Shown: positions 1-6,062, counted from the stretch's first letter. The stretch: 8,684 nt of DNA from JBGTKH01 sp041744735 (GCA_041744735.1 JBGTKH010000134.1:1-8684), one strand, 5' to 3'. The notes: generated by a model not told the origin, from the letters alone. Made by a program: numbers and translations.

Positions 1-2
1 GG

Positions 3-914
3 GTTTCGCCCGGCGGCGTGGCGTCGCTGGTCGGTGTCGAAGCCGACTTCGGTTTGTCGCCCGACGCGCCGGACGCCGAAAGCCGCCAGCGGCTGGCTAA
101 CTGGATCGCGGACGCTCACAATCCGCTGTTCGCCCGCGTGATCGTCAACCGCCTCTGGCATTACCACTTCGGCGTCGGGCTGGTCGACACGCCCAACGAT
201 TTCGGCTTCAACGGCGCGCGGCCCACGCATCCCGAACTGCTCGATTGGCTGGCCGCCGAACTGGTTCGCCAGGACTTCAGCCTCAAATCCATCCAGCGGC
301 TGATCGTCACGTCGGCCACGTACCGGCAAGACTCGCGTTACAATCCGGCCGCCGCAGCCGTCGATGCCGACAACCGGCTGCTGTGGCGCAAAGAGCCACA
401 GCGATTGGAGGCCGAAGTTCTACGCGACGCGATGTTGACTGCCGGCGGTGAAATCAACCTCGCGGTCGGCGGCCCCGGCTATTACGACTTCACCACGTTC
501 ACGCGCAACACGCAGTTCTACGAGATGCTCGATCCGGTAGGCCACAGCTTCAACCGCCGCAGCCTGTACCGCACCTGGGTGCGCAGCGGCCGCAACCCGC
601 TGCTAGACGTCTTCGACTGCCCCGACCCCTCCACCAAAACCCCCCGCCGCGCCGTCACCACCACGCCGCTGCAGGCCCTGTCGCTGCTAAACAATTCCTT
701 CGTCCTACGCATGTCCCACCGCCTAGCCGACCGCCTACAGCAAGAAGCCGGCCCCAACATCCCGCGTCAAATCACCCTAGCCTACCACCTAACCTACGCC
801 CGCCCGCCCGATCCGTCAGAGTTAGATTCCCTAACCCCCTTCGTCGCCACCCACGGCCTCCCGGCCCTTTGCCGAGTCATCTTCAACAGTAGCGAGTTTC
901 TTTACATTGATTGA
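3..914 (+). CDS. DUF1553 (PSD1-type) planctomycete protein, C-terminal part; 5' end outside window
   Basis: The frame is open from the first bases (V-S-P-G-G-V from position 3), so this is the 3' part of a longer gene and the GTG at 18 is not a convincing start. The sequence follows the DUF1553 consensus throughout. It has the block around NPLFARVIVNRLW, then FGVGLVDTPNDFG, PTHPELLDWLAAEL, LIVTSATYRQ and the NRLLWRKEPQRLEAE segment. Further on come a FDCPDPS motif, TTTPLQALSLLN and the typical final NSSEFLYID ending at TGA. Full-length family members usually carry DUF1549 and often a cytochrome-c-like (PSD1) domain upstream and are exported or cell-surface proteins. Their biochemical role is not established, though many sit beside DUF1501 genes and have been linked to polysaccharide use. 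Oddity: after about position 600 leucine is often CTA (eight codons against one before). Family assignment is secure; function is unknown. Confidence 0.93.
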   Translation, partial: VSPGGVASLVGVEADFGLSPDAPDAESRQRLANWIADAHNPLFARVIVNRLWHYHFGVGLVDTPNDFGFNGARPTHPELLDWLAAELVRQDFSLKSIQRLIVTSATYRQDSRYNPAAAAVDADNRLLWRKEPQRLEAEVLRDAMLTAGGEINLAVGGPGYYDFTTFTRNTQFYEMLDPVGHSFNRRSLYRTWVRSGRNPLLDVFDCPDPSTKTPRRAVTTTPLQALSLLNNSFVLRMSHRLADRLQQEAGPNIPRQITLAYHLTYARPPDPSELDSLTPFVATHGLPALCRVIFNSSEFLYID

Positions 915-1105
915 CGCTGTCCGTCGCCACGCTCATCGACCATCGCATATCGCGATCTTCACGTCCATTCGCGGGCTTGGTCGTCAGCCATCGTTCAATA
1001 CCACTCCCCAACGCCGATCCGTTTTGCTACGTTTCGGCCGCGTCGGAATCCAAGGAATCAGACTCGACGACGGTCGCAACACGTCGTCGATTACCGCATA
1101 AACGA

Positions 1106-1135
1106 TTGACAAGCCACAACCGACAAGTGCATAGA
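1106..1135 (+). promoter_or_regulatory. Weak candidate sigma70-type promoter for the methyltransferase
   Basis: A perfect TTGACA at 1106-1111 is followed after 18 bases by CATAGA (1130-1135), preceded by TG as in an extended -10 element. The -10 matches the consensus at only three of six positions. If real, transcription would start near 1142 and leave a leader of about 60 bases before the TTG start at 1205. It is the only -35-like match seen in the gap, but planctomycete promoters are poorly defined. Confidence 0.25.
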
Positions 1136-1170
1136 GACGAACAGCGGATTGCGACGATTTAATCACCGCC

Positions 1171-1203
1171 ATGCGCGCAAACGTTGCCAAGGGGAAAACT
1201 TAA
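1171..1203 (+). other. 10-codon leader ORF ending one base before the methyltransferase start
   Basis: An ATG at 1171 opens a 10-codon frame (MRANVAKGKT) that ends with TAA at 1201-1203. The proposed TTG start of the methyltransferase is at 1205, one base later. The AAGGGG at 1189-1194 lies inside this frame. No Shine-Dalgarno sequence precedes the ATG. A stop placed directly before a weak TTG start would allow translational coupling, but so short a frame may be chance. Confidence 0.2.
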
Positions 1204-1204
1204 G

Positions 1205-2155
1205 TTGAAAGCTATAAGCTATTCGGCCATTTCACTTTTTGCAGGCTGTGGCGGCAGCGATCTTGGCTTGCGCGCTGCCGGCATCGAACCGATTTGGGCA
1301 AACGAGATTTCCGAATCGGCGTGTGAACTTTTCGATCGCGTAACTGGCTTGAAGACGATGCATGCGGGCGATATTCGCCGTTATCGCAAGTTTCCGATTG
1401 CGGATATTTTGGCGGGTTGCTATCCCTGCCAGGGTTACAGTCAAGGCGGGCGTCGTAATAATTCTGACGGAATCAACTACCTATATCAGGAATTTGATCG
1501 AGTGCTTCGGCAAGTGCGTCCGTTGGCCTTCATCGTTGAGAACGTGGATGGGATGCGTTACTCACACAATCACCACTTGTTGCGAAATCAGTTGACGAGG
1601 TTTCGGCTGGCGGGGTATCGTATGAGTTGGCAGGTTCTTGACGCAAAGGACTACGGATTGGCGCAGGATCGTCGCCGTCTCTTTATCGTCGGCATACGCA
1701 GCGCGGAACGGAGGTTGTACCAGTTTCCCGCACCTACGCATGGGAATGTCAACAATCCGTACCGCCGTCTACGTGACGTCATCTGGGAACTTCGCGACGC
1801 GCCTGAGGGTTCTTACGATCCGGAGCCCTTGCATTGGTACTACCTGTCACGTAACCGCCGACGGACCTGGGGCCAACAGGCTCCGTGCATCGTCGCGCAC
1901 TGGCGGCATGTTCCGCTTCATCCAGACTCTCCCCCGCTCAGAAAGTTGGGGCCGGACCGGTGGGAATTCACACGTACTGGGAACGCCCGACGCTACAGCT
2001 ATTTGGAATGCGCAGCGCTTCAAGGATTCCCTAACCCGCACGCATTTGGCGTTTGCTCCGTCAGACAACGCTTTCGCGCAATCGGAAATGCGGTTCCGCC
2101 GCCTCTGTTCGCGGCTGTCGCGAACGCACTTGTTACCCAGCTTGAAAGCCGGTAA
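1205..2155 (+). CDS. dcm: C5-cytosine-specific DNA methyltransferase (Dcm family)
   Basis: It transfers a methyl group from S-adenosylmethionine to carbon 5 of cytosine in DNA. The family motifs are present in order (numbering from TTG 1205, 316 residues). Motif I is FAGCGG at 12-17 (AdoMet binding), motif IV is PCQ at 74-76 with catalytic Cys75, and motif VI is ENV at 112-114. Motif VIII is QDRRR at 154-158, motif IX contains LQGFP near 272-276 and motif X is GNAVPP at 294-299. The target-recognition region between VIII and IX is only about 110 residues, so the enzyme is compact; its target cannot be read from sequence. The start is uncertain: TTG 1205 has AAGGGG ten bases upstream, while an in-frame TTG at 1184 would add seven residues. 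The 3' end overlaps the convergent gene by 23 bp. With vsr and the minus-strand pair nearby it is probably the modification enzyme of a restriction-type system. The symbol marks the family, not E. coli Dcm specificity. Confidence 0.95.
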   Translation: MKAISYSAISLFAGCGGSDLGLRAAGIEPIWANEISESACELFDRVTGLKTMHAGDIRRYRKFPIADILAGCYPCQGYSQGGRRNNSDGINYLYQEFDRVLRQVRPLAFIVENVDGMRYSHNHHLLRNQLTRFRLAGYRMSWQVLDAKDYGLAQDRRRLFIVGIRSAERRLYQFPAPTHGNVNNPYRRLRDVIWELRDAPEGSYDPEPLHWYYLSRNRRRTWGQQAPCIVAHWRHVPLHPDSPPLRKLGPDRWEFTRTGNARRYSYLECAALQGFPNPHAFGVCSVRQRFRAIGNAVPPPLFAAVANALVTQLESR

Positions 2156-3110
2156 TGACTAGTTTAATTAGCTTGCCATAGTCGTCGAACGTGTTTTCTG
2201 TGATTCTCGCGGCGTCTGATTCGGCGAGCAGTGTAATTCTCGCACGGTCAAATGTTAGGCCAGCATCCGAAGTAATCTCTTCGAGATGGGTCGAATTGGG
2301 GATATGAAACGGGACGGCGAAGAACCGATTCGCTGGGGCGAAGGACAATGGATGAAACCAGTTTGTAGCAAGCTTGTGCAGATTTAGCTGTCCGAATTTT
2401 GCCGGCCAATTGGAAAAGTTACCACACGCACATTGACCGACAAGAAACAAGCTGCCGCGCCGCATGTCGCCAAATCGTTTCCAGGAAACAACGTCTATCC
2501 CCAAGTCTTTCGCATCACGCGGGTTTGGATCGGGAGGCAGTTCCGACCGCGGATGCCAATGCCACTCGCCAGTTAGACGGTTCAGGTCTGAAGCCACCGC
2601 CTTCATTCGCGATGGCCGGCCCTCGTCTTCATCAGACGGCGCGCCAGTCCGGTATCCGTCTGACATGCTTCCCAGAAAGATTGAAACCACATCCCGGATC
2701 AGTCGTTCAAACGCTCTCGGCAGCGCGATATAATGTCCATCTGTGATAGTTGGCGCGGATGCGATTGCAAGGCAAAACTCGTAGATCAGTGTTTTGCTTC
2801 GGCAGTAGGTGAGACGATTCCCATCCAGCCTAAACGGATACCAATCGCGAAGGATGTCTGCCCGACGTTGAAGCTCGTTCGCTGTTTGGCTAGTACCATC
2901 TTCAATCTTTGAGTCGTCTCGAATCCAAGATTCGCCATCAACTTCAACAAAATCGTCCATCGCATCGGCGATTAGTTGATCGCGAATTCCTTCCTCAGTA
3001 TTCACCGTACCAAGCTCGATGGCGCGCTTTTCAACTTGGTCGGCGTCACTGGATGCGCGAAGTTGTTCAAGGCGTCGAGTCCAATCTGTGTCGTTAATTC
3101 TCGTCGGCAT
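2133..3110 (-). CDS. Unrecognised protein with PD-(D/E)XK-like features; candidate restriction nuclease
   Basis: No named family is recognised with confidence. From the ATG at 3110 the protein has 325 residues. An ATG at 3164 is in frame, but it lies deep in the preceding gene, whereas the ATG at 3110 has AAGGA eight bases upstream and overlaps that gene by only 17 bases. Residues 130-147 (PRAFERLIRDVVSIFL) resemble the first helix of Mrr-like nucleases. An acidic linker follows at 159-163. Then comes the most structured part: GIDVVSWKRF (204-213), a turn, and LFLVGQCACG (221-230) with NWPAKF at 234-239. A strand ending in Asp206, a second strand carrying Gln226 and Lys238 would fit a PD-(D/E)XK fold in which Gln replaces the second acid, as known in Mrr-type enzymes. 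This is an inference. Position downstream of the ParB/Srx gene and convergent with the methyltransferase suggests the cutting partner. It is soluble, with no membrane segment. Confidence 0.6.
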   Translation of the reverse strand: MPTRINDTDWTRRLEQLRASSDADQVEKRAIELGTVNTEEGIRDQLIADAMDDFVEVDGESWIRDDSKIEDGTSQTANELQRRADILRDWYPFRLDGNRLTYCRSKTLIYEFCLAIASAPTITDGHYIALPRAFERLIRDVVSIFLGSMSDGYRTGAPSDEDEGRPSRMKAVASDLNRLTGEWHWHPRSELPPDPNPRDAKDLGIDVVSWKRFGDMRRGSLFLVGQCACGNFSNWPAKFGQLNLHKLATNWFHPLSFAPANRFFAVPFHIPNSTHLEEITSDAGLTFDRARITLLAESDAARITENTFDDYGKLIKLVITGFQAG

Positions 3111-4251
3111 CCTCGTCATCCTTAAACACGATGTCACGCAGTTCTTTATAAATGTTTCCGGCAAGGGTGCGTGCTTCTTTCGCCCCGGGCAATACGGCTT
3201 CTGCCTCTGTCGCGGAGACTGAACGCTCGCCTATAACCTGCCAAACGTCAGTAAGTGCCTCGGTCGCCATGAACAGTCCGTCAGACAGCCTTTCCGCAGC
3301 CGGACGGTGCAAACGCTTAACTTCGAGGACCGACTTGCCTTGTTCCAATTGTCGGACTTTCTTCGGCGATTCAAGGCAAATTGCTAGTTCAGAGATGTGC
3401 CGCGAATCGGGCACAACAGGCTGTATTTCCTTTGACTTGTCTCCGAAAAGAAACGTCATGACGCTCTGCGCATTGTCGAGATGCGCTTCTGGGACAGGGG
3501 CTTTCAGTGGTTCGTCGCGCCCATTTAAGCCTACAAAGTTGCGGACGTTGTTGAATCCTAGAGACGTATACACCCACGAGAACGGATACTCGGGATTGCT
3601 CCCCCGCCCTTTCCGGTAGCTTTGGCTTGGCTGAAAACGATCGCGCTCAATGAGTTGATTAACAAAATGAAACCCTTCAAGCATCCGCGGTGACGTCCCA
3701 TGCTGGTCGCCGATCATTCGCTTGATTTGCGAAAGTGTGAGTTTGCTTTCATCCAATACCTTTGCGATCCACGCGGCCTTTGCATACGAATCCCATTCCG
3801 AAAGTCCGCAAATATGACGCACCCCCAGGTAAGCCAACATTCGTTGCTTCTGCTCCGCTCCGGTTACAACCAGGACGGGAACTTCGTCCGGCGGACCTAC
3901 CCCTGATTCGGCCATGAGAGATTTGGCCCACTCGATCCGTTTCTGCTGCTGGGCAGCGCGCGCGTCACCAGCCAAGATCAAACATGCGGCCAGACGGCGG
4001 TTACCCTCAAGAATCGTGATGCGTTTGTTCGTTTCGACACCAACGAGCGGCTCGGATTCAAAGTATCCATTTGCGGCTATCGAACTGATGACATCGTCGA
4101 TGCCGAAATTCTCGACAATGTAGTTTAGGGCCGCCGTTTCTGTTTTGAACTCCCCCGAACGTCCACCGTAGCGGGGATTTTCCATGTCGAAGTGCAACTC
4201 CTCAAGCGGCATGGGAGTCAATTTGTCCGTTGACGCTCTTTTCCTTGCCAT
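3094..4251 (-). CDS. ParB/Srx-fold (EGNRR-type) DNA-binding/nucleotide-binding domain protein
   Basis: The 385-residue product begins with a ParB/sulfiredoxin-like domain. It has LDEENPR-like residues LHFDMENPRYGG at 19-30, a helix with SSIAANGYFESEPL at 56-69, and the signature ILEGNRRLAACLIL at 80-93. In chromosome-partition ParB the equivalent GERR box binds CTP, so nucleotide binding through EGNRR is plausible but inferred. Residues 142-165 (RHICG followed by EWDSYAKAAWIA) resemble the helix-turn-helix-side segment that follows this domain in ParB-like proteins of mobile and defence loci. The C-terminal half is not recognised; the tail is acidic (KDDEDADEN). There is no parA partner, which argues against plasmid partition. 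The start ATG 4251 has AGGA nine bases upstream. The gene overlaps the downstream nuclease-like gene by 17 bp, indicating a two-gene operon and linked function, and is divergent from vsr. ParB-domain assignment is firm; the role in restriction is inferred. Confidence 0.8.
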   Translation of the reverse strand: MARKRASTDKLTPMPLEELHFDMENPRYGGRSGEFKTETAALNYIVENFGIDDVISSIAANGYFESEPLVGVETNKRITILEGNRRLAACLILAGDARAAQQQKRIEWAKSLMAESGVGPPDEVPVLVVTGAEQKQRMLAYLGVRHICGLSEWDSYAKAAWIAKVLDESKLTLSQIKRMIGDQHGTSPRMLEGFHFVNQLIERDRFQPSQSYRKGRGSNPEYPFSWVYTSLGFNNVRNFVGLNGRDEPLKAPVPEAHLDNAQSVMTFLFGDKSKEIQPVVPDSRHISELAICLESPKKVRQLEQGKSVLEVKRLHRPAAERLSDGLFMATEALTDVWQVIGERSVSATEAEAVLPGAKEARTLAGNIYKELRDIVFKDDEDADEN

Positions 4252-4419
4252 TGTTGATTATCCTATGTCGGGTTAGCGAAGAAACTTGGGGGCCGGCGCT
4301 GACGGACGACCGCTCAACTGACCATTGCCGAATCAGCGGTTTCGCCCACCACTGGCAAGCTAGTTTGGTTCACTTCGTGCCGCTCCATGGTCCGACGCGT
4401 ACGGGTCAGACTTCTTACT

Positions 4420-4434
4420 TCAGGCGACGCCTGA
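4420..4434. repeat. 15-bp perfect palindrome, candidate operator
   Basis: TCAGGCG (4420-4426), a central A, and CGCCTGA (4428-4434) form a perfect inverted repeat with 7-base arms. There is no following T-tract, so a terminator is unlikely. Its place in the divergent spacer makes it a plausible binding site for a dimeric repressor, perhaps the ParB/Srx protein or an outside regulator. Confidence 0.45.
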
Positions 4435-4459
4435 CTTGTACCGACTTCCTAATTTGTGG

Positions 4460-4476
4460 CTGGACTCGAAGTCCAG
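4460..4476. repeat. 17-bp palindrome with 3-base centre, candidate operator
   Basis: CTGGACT (4460-4466), CGA, and AGTCCAG (4470-4476) form a second perfect inverted repeat with 7-base arms. Its centre is 41 bases from that of the palindrome at 4420-4434, close to four helical turns. Its right arm forms part of the 11-bp direct repeat listed next. Confidence 0.4.
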
Positions 4477-4521
4477 TCGAGACTCAAGTATTGTGTTCAT
4501 GCAATGCTCTGTCCAGTCGAG
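4471..4521. repeat. 11-bp direct repeat GTCCAGTCGAG, two copies 40 bp apart
   Basis: GTCCAGTCGAG occurs at 4471-4481 and again at 4511-4521, start-to-start distance 40 bases. The copies lie just upstream of the vsr start at 4547. The spacing puts both on nearly the same face of the helix, which fits iterated binding sites of one regulator. Confidence 0.4.
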
Positions 4522-4546
4522 CTCGGCGAATCAATTCCGTCGCGAC

Positions 4547-5041
4547 ATGGTTAAACGAAGATCCAAGTCGAAACTGCGAACGAAGCCGGCAAAACCTTCC
4601 GAATGGAAGTTCCCGGACGTTTCTCCGCAACGGTCGCAAAATATGGCGGCCATTCGTTCGCGCGACACGACACCGGAATGCGTCGTGCGTTCCGTCTTGC
4701 ATCGAATGGGTTACCGTTTCCGTCTGCATATCCGCGGTTTGCCGGGCTGCCCGGACATCGTTTTGCCAAAACATCGCACAGTCGTCTTTGTGCATGGCTG
4801 TTTTTGGCACAGCCACCGCTGCAAAGTTGGTCGCCGGACTCCCAAAACCAATCAGGAATACTGGCAGGCAAAGCGAGAGAGGAATCGAACTCGACATGCG
4901 AAAGCGCGGAAATTGTTGCGACGCGAAGGATGGTACGTCCTAACGATTTGGGAATGCCAGACACGCGATGTCGAAGCTCTCGCATTGCAATTGAAATCCA
5001 AATTAAGCGACTCGCCTGCTTCGGAACCGAATACCGCGTGA
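4547..5041 (+). CDS. vsr: Very short patch repair (Vsr) T:G mismatch endonuclease
   Basis: Vsr nicks DNA next to the T of T:G mismatches that arise when 5-methylcytosine deaminates, starting repair back to C:G. The 164-residue product matches the family throughout. It has SPQRSQNMAAIRSRDTTPE (26-44, with Glu44), GLPGCPDIVLP (64-74, catalytic Asp70, equivalent to Asp51 of the E. coli enzyme) and FVHGCFWHSHRC (81-92). His83 and His88 match His64 and His69. The zinc ligands are all present: Cys85, His90, Cys92 and Cys137 of WEC. ATG 4547 is chosen because conserved sequence begins about 20 residues later; the frame is open upstream to 4436 but that part has no family similarity. No clear Shine-Dalgarno sequence is seen. 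The stop (5039-5041) overlaps the GTG start of the next gene. A vsr gene beside a C5-methyltransferase is the normal pairing, so the two probably share a recognition sequence. Confidence 0.96.
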   Translation: MVKRRSKSKLRTKPAKPSEWKFPDVSPQRSQNMAAIRSRDTTPECVVRSVLHRMGYRFRLHIRGLPGCPDIVLPKHRTVVFVHGCFWHSHRCKVGRRTPKTNQEYWQAKRERNRTRHAKARKLLRREGWYVLTIWECQTRDVEALALQLKSKLSDSPASEPNTA

Positions 5042-5883
5042 GCATCCCCGGCACATCGGCGAAGCGCGAGTTTCTCCGGCATTACTCAAACATCGGCAAT
5101 CGGATTCGCGAAGACGTCCTTAAACAGCAAAGGGCGGAATACGGTGAGAAGATTGTGTCATCACTGTCGGCACAATTGTCGGCTGAGGACGGCAGGGGCT
5201 TAGCTGCTTGGAATCAGTTCCGGACGATTCGTTTCGCCGAGGTCTTTCCCGACGAGCAGATTGTCTCATCACTGATGAGACAATTATCGTGGACCCACTT
5301 CATCTACATCATTCCTCTCGACGATCCACTGAAGCGGGAATTCTACGCCGAAATGTGCCGCGTGGAGCGGTGGAGTACGCGGACGCTGCGAAAGAAGATT
5401 GGTGGGATGCTGTTCGAGCGGACGGCGCTGTCGAAGAAACCGGCGAAGCTGGCTCGGCAGGAATTGGTGAAACTGCGCGAGGAAGATCAGATGTCGCCCG
5501 ATCTGGTGTTTCGCGATCCGTACTTTCTCGACTTTCTCGGTCTGGCCGACACGTACAGCGAACAGGATTTGGAGGCCGCGATTCTCCGCGAGTTGGAAGC
5601 GTTTATTCTGGAACTGGGGGTGGGGTTCGCTTTCGTTGCGCGGCAGAAGCGGATCACGGTGGACGGGGAGGATTACTATCTCGATCTGCTGTTTTATCAC
5701 CGGAAACTGCGGCGGCTGGTGGCGATCGATTTGAAGCTCGACAAGTTCAAGGCGGAAGATAAGGGCCAGATGGAACTGTACCTGCGCTGGCTGGAACGAT
5801 ACGAGCAGCAGCCCGACGAAGAATCGCCGCTGGGCCTGATCCTGTGCGCGGGCAAGTCGGACGAACACGTCGAACTTCTTTAG
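5038..5883 (+). CDS. Truncated DUF1016/YhcG-type PD-(D/E)XK nuclease
   Basis: The family is a predicted DNA nuclease often found in defence and mobile regions. From the GTG at 5038, which overlaps the vsr stop as GTGA, the frame gives 281 residues before TAG. Recognisable blocks are IGNRIRED (19-26), RFAEVFPDEQIV (65-76), QLSWTHF (82-88), DPLKREFYAEM (96-106), RWSTRTLRKKIGGMLFERTA (111-130) and LVFRDPYFLDFLGL (156-169). The catalytic region is DYYLDLLFYHR (212-222) with AIDLKLDKF (229-237), where Asp215 and the D-x-K of DLK fit the PD-(D/E)XK core. Two defects stand out. The usual N-terminal stretch before the YWxIG-like box is short or missing, and an in-frame TAG at 5881-5883 cuts the protein 43 codons before the natural end. 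The nuclease core is intact, so partial function is possible, but decay is more likely. The 5' third is less GC-rich than the 3' part. Confidence 0.85.
   Translation: MSIPGTSAKREFLRHYSNIGNRIREDVLKQQRAEYGEKIVSSLSAQLSAEDGRGLAAWNQFRTIRFAEVFPDEQIVSSLMRQLSWTHFIYIIPLDDPLKREFYAEMCRVERWSTRTLRKKIGGMLFERTALSKKPAKLARQELVKLREEDQMSPDLVFRDPYFLDFLGLADTYSEQDLEAAILRELEAFILELGVGFAFVARQKRITVDGEDYYLDLLFYHRKLRRLVAIDLKLDKFKAEDKGQMELYLRWLERYEQQPDEESPLGLILCAGKSDEHVELL
5150..5284. repeat. Two related inverted-repeat segments inside the DUF1016 gene
   Basis: ATTGTCTCATCA (5260-5271), C, and TGATGAGACAAT (5273-5284) form a perfect 25-base palindrome. A near copy begins at 5150, 108 bases earlier: AGATTGTGTCATCACTG at 5150-5166 against AGATTGTCTCATCACTG at 5258-5274, both followed by an ACAATT. 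They encode the similar peptides IVSSLSAQLS and IVSSLMRQLS, so part of the likeness reflects a protein-level repeat of the family. The perfect palindrome is beyond what the peptide requires. Confidence 0.6.
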
Positions 5884-6015
5884 TTGAGCCAGAGCGGGAT
5901 TCGCGTCGCCGCTTATCTGACGGAGTTGCCGCCGCGCGACTTGTTGCGCAAGAAACTGCACGAAGCCGTCCAAATCGCCCGCGCGCGACTGGAAGCTCAG
6001 CACAAGGAACCTTGA
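5884..6015 (+). pseudogene. Detached C-terminal remnant of the DUF1016 nuclease gene
   Basis: Reading on in the same frame after the TAG gives 43 codons that continue the family consensus, with SGIRVAAYLTELPPRDLL and KKLHEAV, and end at TGA 6013-6015. In homologues the residue at the TAG is normally glutamate (ELLEL), so one change from GAG to TAG explains the break. No start codon with a ribosome binding site opens this segment separately. The conserved, undegraded sequence indicates a recent mutation, or a sequencing error. Confidence 0.8.
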
Positions 6016-6020
6016 TTGAC

Positions 6021-6062
6021 CGGGGCGGTGAGTTTGGCGAGATTCGATGGGTAACCGCCTCG
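6021..6062 (+). promoter_or_regulatory. Stem-loop in the leader of the MoaD-like gene
   Basis: CGGGGCGGT (6021-6029) can pair with ACCGCCTCG (6054-6062) in nine base pairs, one of them G-U, with a 24-base loop. The loop side carries an alternative pairing of GGCGAG (6036-6041) with CTCGCC (6059-6064). No T-tract follows. It lies 46 bases before the MoaD-like start, after the end of the broken nuclease gene. It could be a leader structure or simply chance in GC-rich DNA; it does not look like a full molybdenum-cofactor riboswitch. Confidence 0.25.

Larger units (their letters stand above)
915..1204. other. Gene-free gap between DUF1553 gene and methyltransferase; likely left edge of island
   Basis: No convincing gene is seen. 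Two short plus-strand frames here give arginine/serine-rich translations with no motif and look like chance frames in GC-rich DNA. No T-tract terminator follows the DUF1553 stop. Toward the right end there is a possible promoter and a 10-codon leader ORF, listed separately. Base composition begins to fall from the GC-rich left flank, in keeping with a junction between resident chromosome and acquired DNA. Confidence 0.5.
4252..4546. promoter_or_regulatory. Divergent spacer between ParB/Srx gene and vsr
   Basis: This 295-base spacer must hold the start signals for both the minus-strand operon and vsr. No gene is seen in it. Two perfect short palindromes lie in its right half, centred on 4427 and 4468, and an 11-bp direct repeat at 4471 and 4511, listed separately. 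No confident -10/-35 pair could be assigned to either direction. The part near the ParB/Srx gene (4252-4400) shows only weak inverted repeats, such as ACCGCT (4309-4314) with AGCGGT (4335-4340). Confidence 0.5.

Noticed and set aside
907..1162. Two overlapping short plus-strand frames after the DUF1553 gene
   Set aside because: Serine/arginine-rich translations without start signals or motifs; treated as gene-free gap.
3111..3164. Upstream ATG at 3164 for the nuclease-like gene, giving an MPETFI start similar to the FwdD-like protein
   Set aside because: It would overlap the ParB/Srx gene by 71 bases and lacks support; the shared six residues with the gene at 8419 look like coincidence.
4230..4943. 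Plus-strand frame of 237 codons across the divergent spacer and vsr
   Set aside because: It runs out of frame through the conserved vsr sequence and has no recognisable domain.
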